DNA of 64,000 bases from Panopea generosa (taxonomy: Eukaryota > Mollusca > Bivalvia > Adapedonta > Hiatellidae): NCBI GenBank assembly GCA_029582155.1, contig CM055897.1, positions 1,574,501 to 1,638,500 of the forward strand. Direction: 5' to 3'. Under the pieces are notes generated by a model that worked only from the letters and a program-made list of their open reading frames with translations, searched no databases and was not told the origin of the DNA. The translations under genes were made by a program, and so were the position numbers. Of this stretch, positions 47,901 to 59,189 are shown piece by piece; the stretch's first letter is position 1, and each line of letters begins with the position of its first letter.

Positions 47901-50900
47901 GTCGTATACAAAACTTATTAACACTACTCAGTATATTAATGAAGATATTGGAAATACAAAAATGGCAGGTTAGCTGTTCCGTTCAGTATAGTAGACTGCA
48001 ATACTTCATAGGGATAATCGTTATATAATAATTCACCTCAGTAGTGTAAAAAGGTGCCAAGTGTAGGCAGTTTATGGTACATTACACCACTCAATTTATA
48101 TAACTGATATGATTTATCAGACAAAGTCTCTTAACTATGTTTATGATAAATACATTTTATTTATTGATATAATTCATCACAAATCTCCTCCCGAAATGTA
48201 CTAACTACACTGTCTATGTATGGTAAAATTCATATATTGTTTATATTTATTAATTATTTATCACACAAAATGCATAAATCACAGGACTGTTATAGGGATA
48301 TCATAAATAATTTTACACATTTTTGTTAGCAGACAAACTAACAAGAGGCCAAAAATTGCTGAAAATGACATTGTATATTTTGAAATTTCAAAACTTTAAC
48401 CCATATGGAGGACTCTCTTAAGAGTCCTTATGGACAATACCTTCCACAACCCCTACCTCCACCCCTCCCTTATTTCCATTTTCACCAAAGCATTCCTATG
48501 TAGAACTCAAATTCCCCACTACATCTTAGCCCCTTGATTTGTATAAGTTTTAAACACCTGTTTGTGGGGATAACAACCCCCTGTTTGTGGGGATAACAAC
48601 CCCCTGTTTGTGGGGATAACAACTGGCTCCTTACTGAGATTCAATCCTTGTTATTGGATCCATTGCTATAACATAAAAATTTGTTTGAATCTCAAATCGA
48701 ATCTTATTTTTGGACAAATGGGTGAGAATTTTCTCATAGTATTTCTTAGTAAAAATCTCTTAAGTTTTATATGCTTATTTTCAACTGTTTAGCTTGATTA
48801 TAAAGTAAACAAGAACTTATAATGAACTGCTCTAGAGTCAGTATTGAGTGTTTTTTGAGAGGTCATTGGGTCAAGCTGTGAATTTAACTCTCAACCTTCA
48901 TGTGTGAGTGGCCAACAATCTATACACTGCACTAATTTGCTGTTACTAGACAATGCTTCAGGGGCCCGTTTCACAAACCTTCGTAAGTCTTACAAATTTC
49001 GTACGAACAAATTGTGATTTCTAGGGACGTTTCATTTCCGCAGTATTTTTACAAATTTTCGAAAGAATACTTTTATCAGGCTTACAAAATATTTTAAAAT
49101 AAGTAAGCGGCACACTAAATGAATTTCCCGACTCTTCTTTCATGACTTTAATTTTGACACTAAGAAGTTCTAAAACTTACGAACGTTAGTGAAACGGGCA
49201 CCTGATCTCAATATGAATATTTTTGTATAAATGGATGAAAAAAATAGTTGCAAGACCTCTGTTATATCCTAACCCTTTTTGATCTGTATAAATGCAATCC
49301 CCTACTCTTAGGGACAATTTAATATCAACAAATTTGATGGACAGGTTCTTTGAGCAGTCTAAAAATAAATGTTATGCATGCACTGCATTCAGATTATTTC
49401 TCAGAAAGTCATATTTAAGAATAATGTGAACAATACTTAAATACATATACTGCAGCAATCAGGTATTCTATTCCAAATGACATTTACATATTTGAAAAAA
49501 AAAAATCTTTTTGCAGTATTTGTTCTTGTGTACCAGTACAATAATGTAAATATGCATTCATATTAATTACAAGTGTGGTTAAGATAGCCTTTCATTAAAT
49601 GTCAATGTTGCCTTTGAGTATGATCTTTATTATGTATGATAAAATAAATATCTTACTCTTCAAACTGCTCCATCCCTTCTCCTAGGTTACGTCCTCTGAA
49701 AAAAACCCACAATATATCTGTGAAAATGAAGGATACATGGTTGGGTAGTAGCTCCAATGTTTGTATACGGAAAGAGGGTATAAAATGAAGAATGGATTTT
49801 TGGTTCTTGCACTCTGCACTTTCACTCATTGACCTCCATCTATGATCCAAATCTAGTTGGGTTCCCTTTCATACTTTTGAAAATACATTTTGGACATGCA
49901 AATATAAACGAAAATAAAGGACAAAAGAAAAGGAGAAAATTTTGTCACGATGAATTATGAAATTTCCTCTCTGCACTTTGACTTACATACTTTTGAAGAT
50001 ATGCTCTGAGTAAAAATAACAAAAAATACAGTATAACAGGGGTGATATTCCTATCATCATTCTAGAATCTGATAGGTTGTATTACTTACTCATTGCCCTT
50101 TATCTATGTTACCAGCCAAGCTGGACACACTGACAAAGCGACAACTATATGCTTTCCCAAATTTTTTCAGGAAGTATAATAAAGTAAAAATTTTGATAGA
50201 TGACTTAAATAAAATTTAGATTTATCAAAAATACAATAACATGTAAAATATAACCAGTCGTCTCACTGAACCTTCCCAACAAGGTTCAGTAAGATCCAAC
50301 AACAGATGTCAGAGTTCTACAGACATGTTTTTATTACAAAAATGCAAATGCGGTAACTCAGTAAAAAACAAAAGGATATACGTAACTAGACCTCATACTG
50401 AACTTTTCAGCAAGTTTCAACTAGATCTGACCACAGAAATTGGAGTATCCCAAACATTTTATGAAAGCATACGGACAGACAGAAAACATAAAAACAATAT
50501 GGCTCGGAGCTGGAAAATTCCACTTGTTCGCTTGCCACATGACGAGTGAACATTTGGTCAGAAAGAGTAATATTTAAGAAACTGACCTTAATATTTCTTT
50601 GATTGTAAGCATTCAATAAAAAATGTTGGGACTGTAGAACGATTAGCTTTTATAAGAAATTTCAAGCTCTGTGACTGAACCAATTCCAGATAGGTTGTAA
50701 GAACATAATCTGACACCATACATATCCCTAGACAGAATCCAAATAAACATTCGCGTCTAGCTTTATATACAATTACCTTCTTCTGGAAACATCTTCACCC
50801 CATCCAGACACCCTGTTAGGCTTTGGTGGCCCATCATCCTACAATGTTGAAGGAGTGATCCATATACAATATACGATGTTTGCATTATTGGCCATCAGTT

Positions 50901-52908
50901 TACTGTTAATATTTTTATAATACCCATCAATTATTCAACAAAAAAATGTTAAATCAAAGTTACATTGTATCTAAACTGAAATACAATATTATGTTTACCG
51001 GTAAGCAAGTGAAATTTTAATATGTAAGGTCAGAGTAGTCATGTATATATTTAGAATTATTTAAGTGTTTTTTTACTATTTAAAAAGTAGATTGCAATTC
51101 ACCTCAAAGTAAAATTATTTGAGAATAAGTGGTAATGACAGAAATATACATAACCACATTTTTCTTGGTCTACAGAGTTAACTTTTTCCCACATGGCTAG
51201 ACATAACTGAATTACCTGAACAAATCGAAGTGTCTGTATCATTAAAATACAGAACTAAAATTAATTCTGATGTTTGGTTAATATTCTTTCAAACTTTGCA
51301 CTCAAAAGCAATTTAAAAAAGATGTGCTTACCAACATGTATATAATATACACGTTGTGAAATATATAAATCTACAATTATGGTTTATGTCATTTTTATTT
51401 ACTACTTACATTATCTGCAGGTTTGCTAACTGCGGGTGCTGGACCTGTTGTGTTATCTGCTGCTTCAAACTCTGGGGCGGCAGGTGCCTTCACCTGTTTA
51501 GCTCTGCGCCCCTGCTTGGCACCCTGTGTAAATACCTTATACATTATATAATATCTACATTTGAATATATGATATAAATTCTGTTATAATAAAAATTTAT
51601 AAATTATTGAATTAATCACTTTCATTCTTGATCAAACTGCTGGTATGTTACAAGTAATTGACCCCTTAATTTCTGCAGTACTTAGCTATTGACCAAGTCC
51701 ATAAAGTATACAGTTATCAAAGTACTTAGTGCTAATTACTGTCCCAGAAACAGAGTTTAACAAAAATGAGATCCACAATGTCCATCAATTGCTCACCTGT
51801 GGCAAGGAGATCATGGTAAATAATGCATTTTTAATAATTCAAGACAATTCAACATATTGTCCAAAATCTTACAGAACCGTCTTGCAGTTTTTCTACGGGT
51901 AAAATATTTCTATATTTCTTCAGCATAGGCACCGCAGAATTATTTAGTTTCAGCAGATTCTTTACTCCCCAAATATTTAGCAGAATAAAGTTTCAAAACT
52001 TGTTTATCTTTGTTCAAACCCTGGTGCACAAGTAACCAGTATGTCACCAAGTAGATTTTTAAAAATATTGAAATTCTCAAAAACCTTTTTGGGACCCCAC
52101 CTGACCTCTTATGGAAATTCAATCCTCTTTATTGAACCAGTTCTTATTTACTATAAAGTGACAGGATGTTGTAAGTAACTTATGTACATTCACTACACTC
52201 CTCCTATCTTTAGCCTGTAGTTTCCTGCAGTTCCTGGCCATATACTGCCCCCTCCCAAGGAAAGAGAGATTTGTACAAACACAGGTTTGTAAGTTAATCC
52301 TCGCTGCTGTTAAAGTGACAGTGGTCACCAATTCAAGTACTAACCCCGTACTTCATTACTTAACTTCAACCATGTTGCTATAAAAGCTAGCTTAACAGGG
52401 AGGCTGTTGTAAGTTACATATGTACATTCACTACAACTAGATAATATTTCAGATCTCAAGCTGAATAATATTTTTGCGGTCCTACGAAACACTGCAAAAG
52501 TCGCACAAAGATGTCCTGAGACACACAAAAACATATATTATATATTATACTTCGTAATGTTCACAGAAATAGCTGATGAGTAGAATGACCTGATTCAACT
52601 AAATAAAATAACAAAATGGCCATGTTAAAATGATTTTAGTCAGATTAAATTTGACAGAAATCGTAAAATTGCAATATTTTTTTCTATTTCCCTTTATTTG
52701 GAATACACAAGTTCACTGTACTTTCTGTTTAAAAGCAGATTCTTAAATTTTAAAAAAAAAAATAGTTTGTCACCACTGTTTCAGATCGTTGCATTTTCGA
52801 AGATTCATTGTAAATTATTACATGAAATTAACAACATCCAGACAAATACAAAAGCTGTGTATTCACCTTCTTCGTATTTTCAGCATCAAACCCGAGATCC
52901 TCACTCAT
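32877..52908 (-). CDS. IFT43: IFT43, intraflagellar transport complex A subunit, 9 coding exons, 214 aa
   Basis: Minus-strand exons are 52908-52867, 51523-51410, 50838-50777, 49695-49657, 43761-43709, 43217-43145, 39897-39822, 34316-34254 and 32999-32877. All introns are GT-AG and phases join into 215 codons with the stop. Human IFT43 is about 210 aa. Family landmarks appear in order: GAKQGRRAKQ near the N-terminus (15-24), a GWGEDV segment (about 64-69), ERLRPRS (87-93), IPVIPDLEE (105-113), a VATYRELDNDLLKQAA block (about 134-149), DNEIDLKLLTK (154-164) and KPWDWDRLFTEV (177-188). IFT43 is a small IFT-A subunit that binds IFT121/WDR35 and serves retrograde transport and ciliary membrane protein entry. 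No membrane segment or enzyme motif is present. It is convergent with SPATA17. Intron 6 begins with about 60 tandem copies of its own donor, and intron 7 holds a 4.3-kb satellite. Confidence 0.95.
33231..33321 (-). mobile_element. tRNA-like sequence (SINE head or tRNA pseudogene)
   Basis: On the minus strand TAGCCAAGTGGTCCAAGGC is a box A region of the Leu/Ser type and GTAGGTTTGAGTC a box B region. The acceptor ends do not pair, so a working tRNA is unlikely. It lies in IFT43 intron 8. Confidence 0.5.
33779..33990. repeat. AT-only minisatellite, about 27-bp unit, 8 copies
   Basis: GTATAATGTTAATAATTATA plus AATAT is repeated with alternating AATATG, AATATT and AATAAG joints, in IFT43 intron 8. 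Confidence 0.9.
34254..34316 (-). CDS. IFT43: IFT43 exon 8
   Basis: Acceptor TTTGTTGCAG, donor GAA|GTAAGT; residues 154-174, DNEIDLKLLTKSLSTEADLVE. Confidence 0.95.
34607..35012. repeat. 47-bp minisatellite, about 9 copies
   Basis: TAGTATATAGAGAATATTTG, then TTTGTTTTGGTGAAAGATCC and AACACTG, recurs every 47 bp. One unit near 34728 is shortened. It lies in IFT43 intron 7, about 290 bp from exon 8. Confidence 0.95.
35398..39715. repeat. 79-bp satellite array, about 54 copies
   Basis: The unit consists of CAACAATGGATGAACCCACA, ATCTCAGAGGTGGCAGTGTG, AGGCAGAGATCTATAGGTGA and GACACCACCTTAGCCATCT. Copies differ by scattered substitutions. The array fills most of IFT43 intron 7, ending about 105 bp from exon 7. 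On the minus strand the unit has tRNA-like pieces (GATGGCTAAGGTGG and GATTGTGGGTTCATCC). Confidence 0.97.
39822..39897 (-). CDS. IFT43: IFT43 exon 7
   Basis: Acceptor CGTTACAG, donor CTG|GTCAGT; residues 129-153, including RVATYRELDNDLLKQAAF, the most conserved helix of the family. Confidence 0.95.
40025..40215 (+). mobile_element. tRNA-derived SINE, family A, full-length copy
   Basis: The head ATGGTCCAGTGGTAGACCAT and GGTTTGATCTGCC is followed by GTGTCCTTGAGCAAGACACT, a GCTTAGTACTGGTTCTACC stretch and an AAGTAAAATAAAATA tail. IFT43 intron 6. Confidence 0.7.
40540..43186 (-). repeat. 42-bp minisatellite of the IFT43 exon 6 donor site, about 60 copies
   Basis: Read on the minus strand, the unit has the end of exon 6 (ATTACACAAACAGTGGCATA), then GCTCCAAA|GTAAGTACAAGAC. 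The true donor is at 43144-43143; the next is at 43102, then every 42 bp. Units near 40540-41150 are more diverged and vary in spacing. The long open frames on both strands arise because 42 is a multiple of three. Confidence 0.97.
43145..43217 (-). CDS. IFT43: IFT43 exon 6
   Basis: Acceptor CATCACAG; residues 105-127, IPVIPDLEEQQDDDITQTV then AYAP. The donor CCAAA|GTAAGT and the last 27-28 coding bases (ATTACACAAACAGTGGCATA onward) form the repeat unit of the huge array that follows in intron 6. The exon-exon join to exon 7 restores a codon (AA+T, Asn128). Confidence 0.93.
43709..43761 (-). CDS. IFT43: IFT43 exon 5
   Basis: Acceptor TATTTCAG, donor AATG|GTAAGC; residues 87-103, ERLRPRSAASGDDDSDN, a core family motif. 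Confidence 0.93.
44409..44516 (-). CDS. IFT43: Candidate IFT43 cassette exon, 108 nt
   Basis: This lies inside intron 4. It follows acceptor CTTTTAG and ends at GAAGA|GTTGAG, a weaker donor. It is exactly 36 codons long and enters and leaves in the phase that fits between exons 4 and 5. Its reading (DDIFHGLDIESEMERC, then a Gln run, then GWGNDVE) repeats the GWG-x-DV motif of exon 3 and joins cleanly to ERLRPRS. It could be an alternative exon, a decayed duplicate, or chance. Confidence 0.4.
44517..46638. other. IFT43 intron 4, no feature recognised
   Basis: AT-rich unique-looking DNA. I see no exon with matching phase and splice sites other than the candidate at 44409-44516, and no clear repeat. 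Confidence 0.5.
46640..47165. repeat. AT-rich minisatellite of about 27 bp
   Basis: TTCATCAATAAATAATGAAT with TATA is repeated irregularly about 18-20 times in IFT43 intron 4. Confidence 0.9.
47764..47986. mobile_element. 223-bp MITE
   Basis: TTGAACGGAACAGCTAACC at the left end is mirrored by GGTTAGCTGTTCCGTTCAG at the right. No coding content. IFT43 intron 4. Confidence 0.8.
48560..48621. repeat. Three tandem 23-bp copies
   Basis: CTGTTTGTGGGGATAACAAC with CCC is repeated about three times in a row. Confidence 0.9.
48780..48955 (-). mobile_element. tRNA-derived SINE, family B, diverged
   Basis: The reverse-orientation copy has GAACTGCTCTAGAGTCAGTA, GGTCATTGGGTCAAGCTG and a decayed B-box region TTTAACTCTCAACC. 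It aligns by eye with 17270 and 61825. Confidence 0.55.
48960..49203. mobile_element. MITE with GGGGCCCGTTTCAC ends
   Basis: GGGGCCCGTTTCACAAACCT at the left end is mirrored by ACGTTAGTGAAACGGGCACC at the right, with the next bases CGTAAGT / ACTTACG also paired. IFT43 intron 4. Confidence 0.8.
49657..49695 (-). CDS. IFT43: IFT43 exon 4
   Basis: Acceptor TTTTTTCAG, donor GAAGA|GTAAGA. This 39-nt exon encodes residues 74-85, GRNLGEGMEQFE, with the next codon split. Confidence 0.88.
49700..50770. other. IFT43 intron 3, degenerate repeat-like DNA only
   Basis: There is no supported exon. Positions 50240-50490 have CTCACTGAACCTTCCCAACA and CATACTGAACTTTTCAGCAA, which look like diverged copies of one unit ending near a CGGACAGACAGA stretch, similar in style to the composite elements elsewhere. 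Confidence 0.35.
50777..50838 (-). CDS. IFT43: IFT43 exon 3
   Basis: Acceptor ATTGTAG, donor AGAAG|GTAATT; residues 53-72, with VSGWGEDVSRR. Confidence 0.9.
51410..51523 (-). CDS. IFT43: IFT43 exon 2
   Basis: Acceptor TTTACACAG, donor AAT|GTAAGT; residues 15-52. It opens GAKQGRRAKQ, the basic motif of the family, then becomes Ala/Pro-rich and probably disordered. Confidence 0.9.
52867..52908 (-). CDS. IFT43: IFT43 exon 1 (start)
   Basis: Fourteen codons beginning MSEDLGFDAENTKK, then donor AAG|GTGAAT. The start has A at -3. A short acidic N-terminus followed by a basic stretch in exon 2 matches the family. Confidence 0.85.
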
Positions 52909-53080
52909 TTTAATATCACTGTATTGTACAGTTTGTAATGCAAGAATTTCGGAATTTCACGTTGGTCGAAAGTTGTTTATATTGGAATCCATGGAAGGGA
53001 GATAATCGGTAAATTTTCCAATTCACTCCCGAATAAAATATTCACTTTGCCGTCGTCATCATATCATAATTTACCTTGAC
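52909..53080 (-). promoter_or_regulatory. IFT43: IFT43 5' flank
   Basis: This is the region upstream of the IFT43 start codon and must hold its 5' UTR and core promoter. I see no TATA box or clear X-box. Confidence 0.35.
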
Positions 53081-53208
53081 ATGACAAAAACACAAAAAAG
53101 TCCATGATCCGTGAAGCACTATCCATATATCCGTGAAAAAAATGATCCATGAAGTATTTTTGGCTTGCATCTACGGATTAAGTATTTTTGGCTTGCATCT
53201 ACGGATCC

Positions 53209-53242
53209 CCCCCCTGCCCCCCCCCCCCCCACACACACACAG
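53209..53242. repeat. C-rich run followed by (CA)n
   Basis: A long C run broken by one TG is followed by ACACACACACAC. It parallels 19602-19639. Confidence 0.85.
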
Positions 53243-53439
53243 GTTGCCTGTCCGTTACAAAAATACTAATAGTAACGCCAAGTTACTCAACAAGATAAGC
53301 TATTACTTTAGAAAGGAAACTTTATTTGTATGTTGATTTCGAAAGTTAAACATGTTCCTTGAAACCAAACTGAGGCTCTCCATGGGTTTTGGAGATCTTG
53401 GGGAACACGGCCAATAAATTTAATAGATCTGGGGAACAT

Positions 53440-53590
53440 TGGCCACTACGATCCTCTGCCACTGCTATGTGTGGTGTTCTTGAGCAAGGCACTTTATCCA
53501 CATGTGCTTAGAACTGGTTCTATCTAGGAAGACATCAAGCATGATTTGTAAGGTAATTTGTGTTTCACAATCAAGGTAAAATAAATAAGT
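53440..53590 (+). mobile_element. 5'-truncated family A SINE
   Basis: The body matches the copy at 40025: CCACTGCTATGTGTGGTGTT, CTTGAGCAAGGCACTTTATC, GCTTAGAACTGGTTCTATC and an AATCAAGGTAAAATAAA tail. The tRNA-like head is missing. Confidence 0.65.
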
Positions 53591-53929
53591 TTGAAACATA
53601 ACTCTCACATCGTGCTAAATTTGTTGCATATTCATACCTCTGCTTGTGTTGGGTTTTCATTTTTCTTGAGTGTATATAGCAATTTCAAAACTTGACCACA
53701 AATACAACAAATTTGCAATATGATGAAACTCGTATATCGGGAAGTTAGTTAAGTGTTAATAGGGCGGTTTTAAAGGCACAAGGTTAACCTTTCAAAGTAA
53801 CGAAATGACCTCAAATGGTTTCCAGTTTCCAATAATTTACTACGTGATATTTTTTAATGGTGACATGAGTTTTATGAAAGTCCTTCAAGGGGTTTTAGCG
53901 ATAGAGAGCAGACATAATTACAAACTTGA

Positions 53930-54570
53930 ATTGTGACATTGACTTTGACCTGACATGGTTGGAATGCCAGTTAAGCACATCATTCGTTTCAATGAGGTGT
54001 GCACATGGCCCAAGTTTCATGAGAAACCTTCAAGAGGGTTTAGGATATACAGAGGTCATGAACTAAGGAACCTGATTTGCACTGTGACCTTGACTTTGAC
54101 TTACCATGTCTGGAATGTGGGTTTTACATTTCATCTCGAGGAGGGGAATATCCTTCAAGGGCTTAGGAAATATAGAGCAGACATGAAATCATGGCTAAAT
54201 CAGAGACAGTGACCTTGACCCCAACATGGTTGAAATGTGGGTTGTGCACATCACCTCATTGAGTTGATCACTAAACTAAACTAAAGTTTCATGTAAAACC
54301 TTCATGGTGTTTAGGAAATATAGAAAAAAACATAAAATAAAGATGAAAACATTTGGCTTTGAACTATGACCATGACCCAATATGATTGGAATGTAAACTA
54401 TGCATGTCAGCTTGAGGAGTTGAACATCTGATCCAAGTTTTATGGCAATCATTCAAGCTGTTTAGGAATAAAGAAATAACACGAAGTCATAGCTAAATCA
54501 TAGTCAAGTACATTTACCGGTAACCTTGAAATGTGACCTTGATCTTTAACCAACATGGTTAAGATGTAGA
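53930..54570. repeat. Degenerate tandem repeat of about 130 bp with TGACCTTGAC motifs
   Basis: About five units carry GACATGGTTGGAATG..G, a CACAT stretch, CAAGTTTCATG, CCTTCAAGGGGTTTAGG and ATATAGAG..GACAT. It is related in style to 55511-56969. Confidence 0.7.
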
Positions 54571-55510
54571 TTCTGCACATTATGTTAAATAGGTAACAGT
54601 AGAATATTAACATACCAGCTAGTATGTATGTTGTTTTGTTTGTTTACTTATATATGCGTCATTCAAATAATAACATGTAAGTCTGAAAGTCTAACACTAT
54701 AATTCAGTGGAACTAAATGCCTCCCCTATAGTTCTCACTACACATTTGAATTTTGTTCTTTGTTCTATATAAAATATGGTCTAGGATTTCCATGTTAAAC
54801 AAAATTCCAGAAAAAAAAGTTTTTAAAACATTTTTTTTTTGTCATAGCAGAAGTGTATCCCCACATAAAAATGCACAATAACTGGTAGGTTGACCACCTT
54901 GGTTTATTTTTAATGAAGGTGTAGTGACACCCTATGATATTTTTAATAGTAGAAGACTTCAAATGTTCATAAATACATGCATTATGTTGAAATCCTATAA
55001 ATGTCATTTTTTTAACACCAGTGATGTCTTATTGCAGTATATGCTATGCCAGCTTTTACTTTACTTATCTGCAGCAAGAAATCACAACTACTATAAACCA
55101 TTTTGAAAATATTCCGAAACCAACTTACATACGACTTTTTTTTTTAAGTGTAATAATCATGTTACCATGGGAAAAAAATGGGCATAACTGTGTATCGACC
55201 AGTATATCGCTTTATCACAAAGGTAGGCTGTGAAGATGTCGAGTTATCAATGCAAGGCCAAGGCTGGACAAATGACATCAACTAGAAATGCAATACAATA
55301 TCATGATAATTGTGTTTTAATTTTAAAAAGGGATATTTCTCCACATAAGTGAAGTTATGGTTCTATTACTTATATGTAGAACATTGTCAAGGTCATCCAA
55401 AGTAAAGCTGACTTGTTTCGAATACATTTTATACAACTTTCTATCAAACTTGTTGATTGTGGGTCAAAATAGTTTCAAAGAAAAATGAAACAAGAAATGT
55501 CACTGGTAAG

Positions 55511-56969
55511 TTTTGCATGCACCCCAAATGGTCATTGAAAAATAACAATATAATTATGTTATAATAGGTAGCGATGTTTCCATGAATATCGAGAGTAATG
55601 GACTGATGTTTCAAACTAGACATGCAATTTCATGTTTTTTACATTAACGTGTGACCTTGACCTTTGTGTAACCTTGACCTTGACATCTGATGTAATGGGC
55701 TGGGTATTTCAACAGTTAGATGCTGCTGAAACATCATCATGACATGCTGATCACTTGTGTCAAGCTATTCTAAAATCCCTAAATGTAAGACAAAGTTACA
55801 GATCAATGGTTGGTCAATTGAGCCAAGTGTTTTTGAAATCCATCCATATATGATAAAGAAAAATGACAGACTTGAAATCTCAAACAGATTCAAAGTGTTG
55901 TCATACATACTAAAAGTGTGACCTTGAAATTTGAGGTATGGGTCTAGGTCTTACTTATGACACGTTGTCATGTCATCTTGATAAATTGAGCCAAGTCTAA
56001 GGCAAAGTCACAGACCAGACACACAATATCAAACAAATTGATAGTGCGACCTTGATCTTTGAGGAAAGGTTCTGGGTCTTACAGGTGCCACTTAATTATG
56101 TCATGTTGATCAACTGAGCCAAGTGTTTTTAAAATTTATCCATATATGACAGATCGGACAAGAAATGTCAAAATGACTGAAAGTGTTGTCAAACAAAGTT
56201 AAATTGTGACCTTGACCTTTAAATTGGAAGTTTGGGTATTAAGTGCAACACAACGTCATGTTATGTTGATCATTTATAACAAGTATTTATAAAAATCCAT
56301 CTATGCATGACAAAGTTGCAGGCCGGACACGAAATCTCAAACAGACTCAGTGTTGTCACTCAAAAATTGTGACCTTGACCTTTGAGGTACAGGTGTGGGT
56401 CTTACTCGCAACACGTTATCATGTTATGTTGATCAATTGTAGCAATTATCATTAAAATCCATCTATGCATGACAAAGTTACAAGCTGGACAAAAAATCTC
56501 ACAGACTCAAAATGTTAAATAAACTCAAATTGTGACCTTGACCTTTGAGGTACAGGTGTGGGTCTTACTTGTGACACATGTTATGTTGATCATTTGTAGC
56601 AAGTATTTATAAAATCCATCAATGCATGACAAAGTTACAGGCCGGACACCAAATCTCACATAAACTCGAAGTGTTGTCAAACAAACTCAAAAAGTGACCT
56701 TGACCTTTGAGTTACCGGTGTGGGTCTTACTCGCGACACGTCGTCATGTTATGTTGATCATTTGTAGCAAGTAACATTAAAATCGATCTATGCTCGACAA
56801 AGTTACAGGCCGGACACGAAATCTCACACAGACTCGAAGTGTATTCAAACTCAAATTGTGACCTTGACCTTTGAGGTATGGGTGTGGGTCTTACTCGCGA
56901 CACGTGATCATGTTATGTTGATCATTTTGTACCAAGTATCAACAAAAAGTTTTGGGGGGGGGCATAAAA
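55511..56969. mobile_element. Composite repeat: about 8 degenerate units of about 160 bp with possible inverted ends
   Basis: Units carry GTGACCTTGACCTTTGAGG, GTGTGGGTCTTACTCGCGAC, CATGTTATGTTGATCA, ATCCATCTATGCATGACAAA and GGCCGGACACGAAATCTCA. The ends TTTTGCATGCACCCCAAA and TTTTGGGGGGGGGCAT are loosely inverted. Confidence 0.75.
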
Positions 56970-56999
56970 ATAATTTTCATTATTTGTTGCGGTAAAAAA

Positions 57000-59185
57000 A
57001 TCTGAATGGCTTTGATTAGTTGTACCCATTACACAACTATAAACCTTTGAGGACTCTGGGACAAACATTTTCTCCCCTTGAGAAGTGCAACCAAACAAGT
57101 ATATTAAAGATAATAATACATGACAGAGCCAGGACAGGAATGATAATTTTCCTAGAATTCATAATGGCCAGGGCCATTTTCATTTTCCGGACCGATTACC
57201 ACCTCATAGCCCGGCTCTGTCGTGTATTAACCTCTAATTACACAACTATAGGCCAAGTGTAGGGATTCTTGGTCCAACAGTTCCTGAGAAATAAAGGTCA
57301 ATGCAAAAACTTTCTTCTTAAAAGGAGACAAAACTTACAAATATTTTCATTATTATACTTTTATCGTAAGCTGATGTTTGGCAATTCAAAGACAACACAA
57401 ATTGCTTTTTTTTTTCAATTTAATATATTTCAGACCATTTGCTAGAACATAATTCACTTTGATAATTTGACAAAATATAAATAATTCATTGAAGCTAGTG
57501 TGGAACAATGAACGTGTAAAACATACACTAACTTCGTTCAAAAACAGACAAACACATACAAAAAGTATTTTTTATTATGAAACGAAAGAAAGACTGAAAG
57601 GATAATGTATATATTTTCATATGGAACACTTTACATTCAAAAGATGAACTAATATAAAACACTAAATGGAAAAATCATATCAGCCAATAAAAAAAGAGCA
57701 AGAAAAAAAAATGTTTCCTTTTTTTCACCAAATAAGAATTTTCAATACAAAGAGATGCAACAAAATAAAAGATGGCTGCCCAGTAACAGTTGTATAAATT
57801 TTCAAAAATCAACAATAAAATCCTGTAAAATCTCAACTTGACAAAACAGTTATTATTTGTTTCTTATAAAATAAACTTGTAATATATCTGTAGGAGATAA
57901 TCAATTTTGTGACTTTCTTTTTTTAAATACTAAAATAAAACAAAAACATTGAATACTCAGGAATTCAATGTTATCCAAAAATAGTAAGTACCGGTATAAC
58001 CAACATGAAAATATATTTGTTGAACCAGAAAAATACAAATATTCTCAAAATATTTATCTTTCATGAGAAATAATTTGTTTAAAATGGAATACCTGCGTGA
58101 TAGATTTTGAGTTTATTAAAAGTGTGCGGATATCGCCTCAGTTACAACATACATGTAGTTTACGTCTAAACCCAGGACACCACATTTATCACCGCCTCAC
58201 AAAATGATGAGCTCCACATTTATACACATTAACAAAACAACAAACTGGAAAGACACAATCTGCCCTGTACTCTTGCTTTAGCAAGTGTGCATTTCCAGAG
58301 CAGTATTAATTTGACATTCAGTTATGACCTTTGTTTTATACTTTAGCAAGCTGTTAAAAAAATGTATATTACATTAATCATATTATGTGTCAGCATTTTG
58401 GATTTATCAGCAAACAAACAGAACCATTGTGGACCACAGGGTTTCCAAATTATACTCTTGTAGAAAAGGCAAACATAGATGAACAAAATAGACTATGGGA
58501 AAATGAACATGAAAATCATCTACAGTTTTTTAGATGAGATAAGTATTCAACGCTATTCTTTTATTTAACATACCAAGAAAAGACTATTGCAATTAAATCT
58601 TTATTTCAATTGTTGCAAATGTGACCTACCACTGACATTTGTTGCTTAGCAAAACACAGACTCCATATGCTAAAAAAAGATATTTCTAATAACATTCTGT
58701 ATTACAGGCCTTAATGCCATTTTTGAACAGGTTACGGAATATGACTTCTTTGTATGGCATTTAGTTTTATTGGTGGAAGACGCTGAATCTAAGTAGAACC
58801 ACAAAAACTGGCATAATTTTTCACAAAAAATTTTATTGTTTGAACTGAGCCTGAATCAATAACTTCAGCAGTCACTAGCAATATATTTTGGGACGGCTCC
58901 TTAGACTACATAGGACACTTGCAATTAAATATTGACAAGAATTATAAATATTATTTACGCATGAATATATCTAATTACAATGGAAAGATCTTGCCTCCTA
59001 TCTAACACACTCCATAACCATAAATTGTCATGTGAAATTAAAACCTTATCGTCATCACAAGGACAGCTTGTCCACCATCTCTACATTAACCAATAATAAA
59101 GGACAATTTGTTCTTTGATCACTCATGTGGCACCCTGGATCCCAATTATACGTAACCACCTCTTGCTATAAACAGAAAATGGAAC
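57000..59185. other. AT-rich DNA, no feature recognised
   Basis: I see no exon with usable splice sites and no clear repeat on either strand. It could be intergenic or a long 3' UTR of a gene outside the window. Confidence 0.4.
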
Positions 59186-59189
59186 AAGA

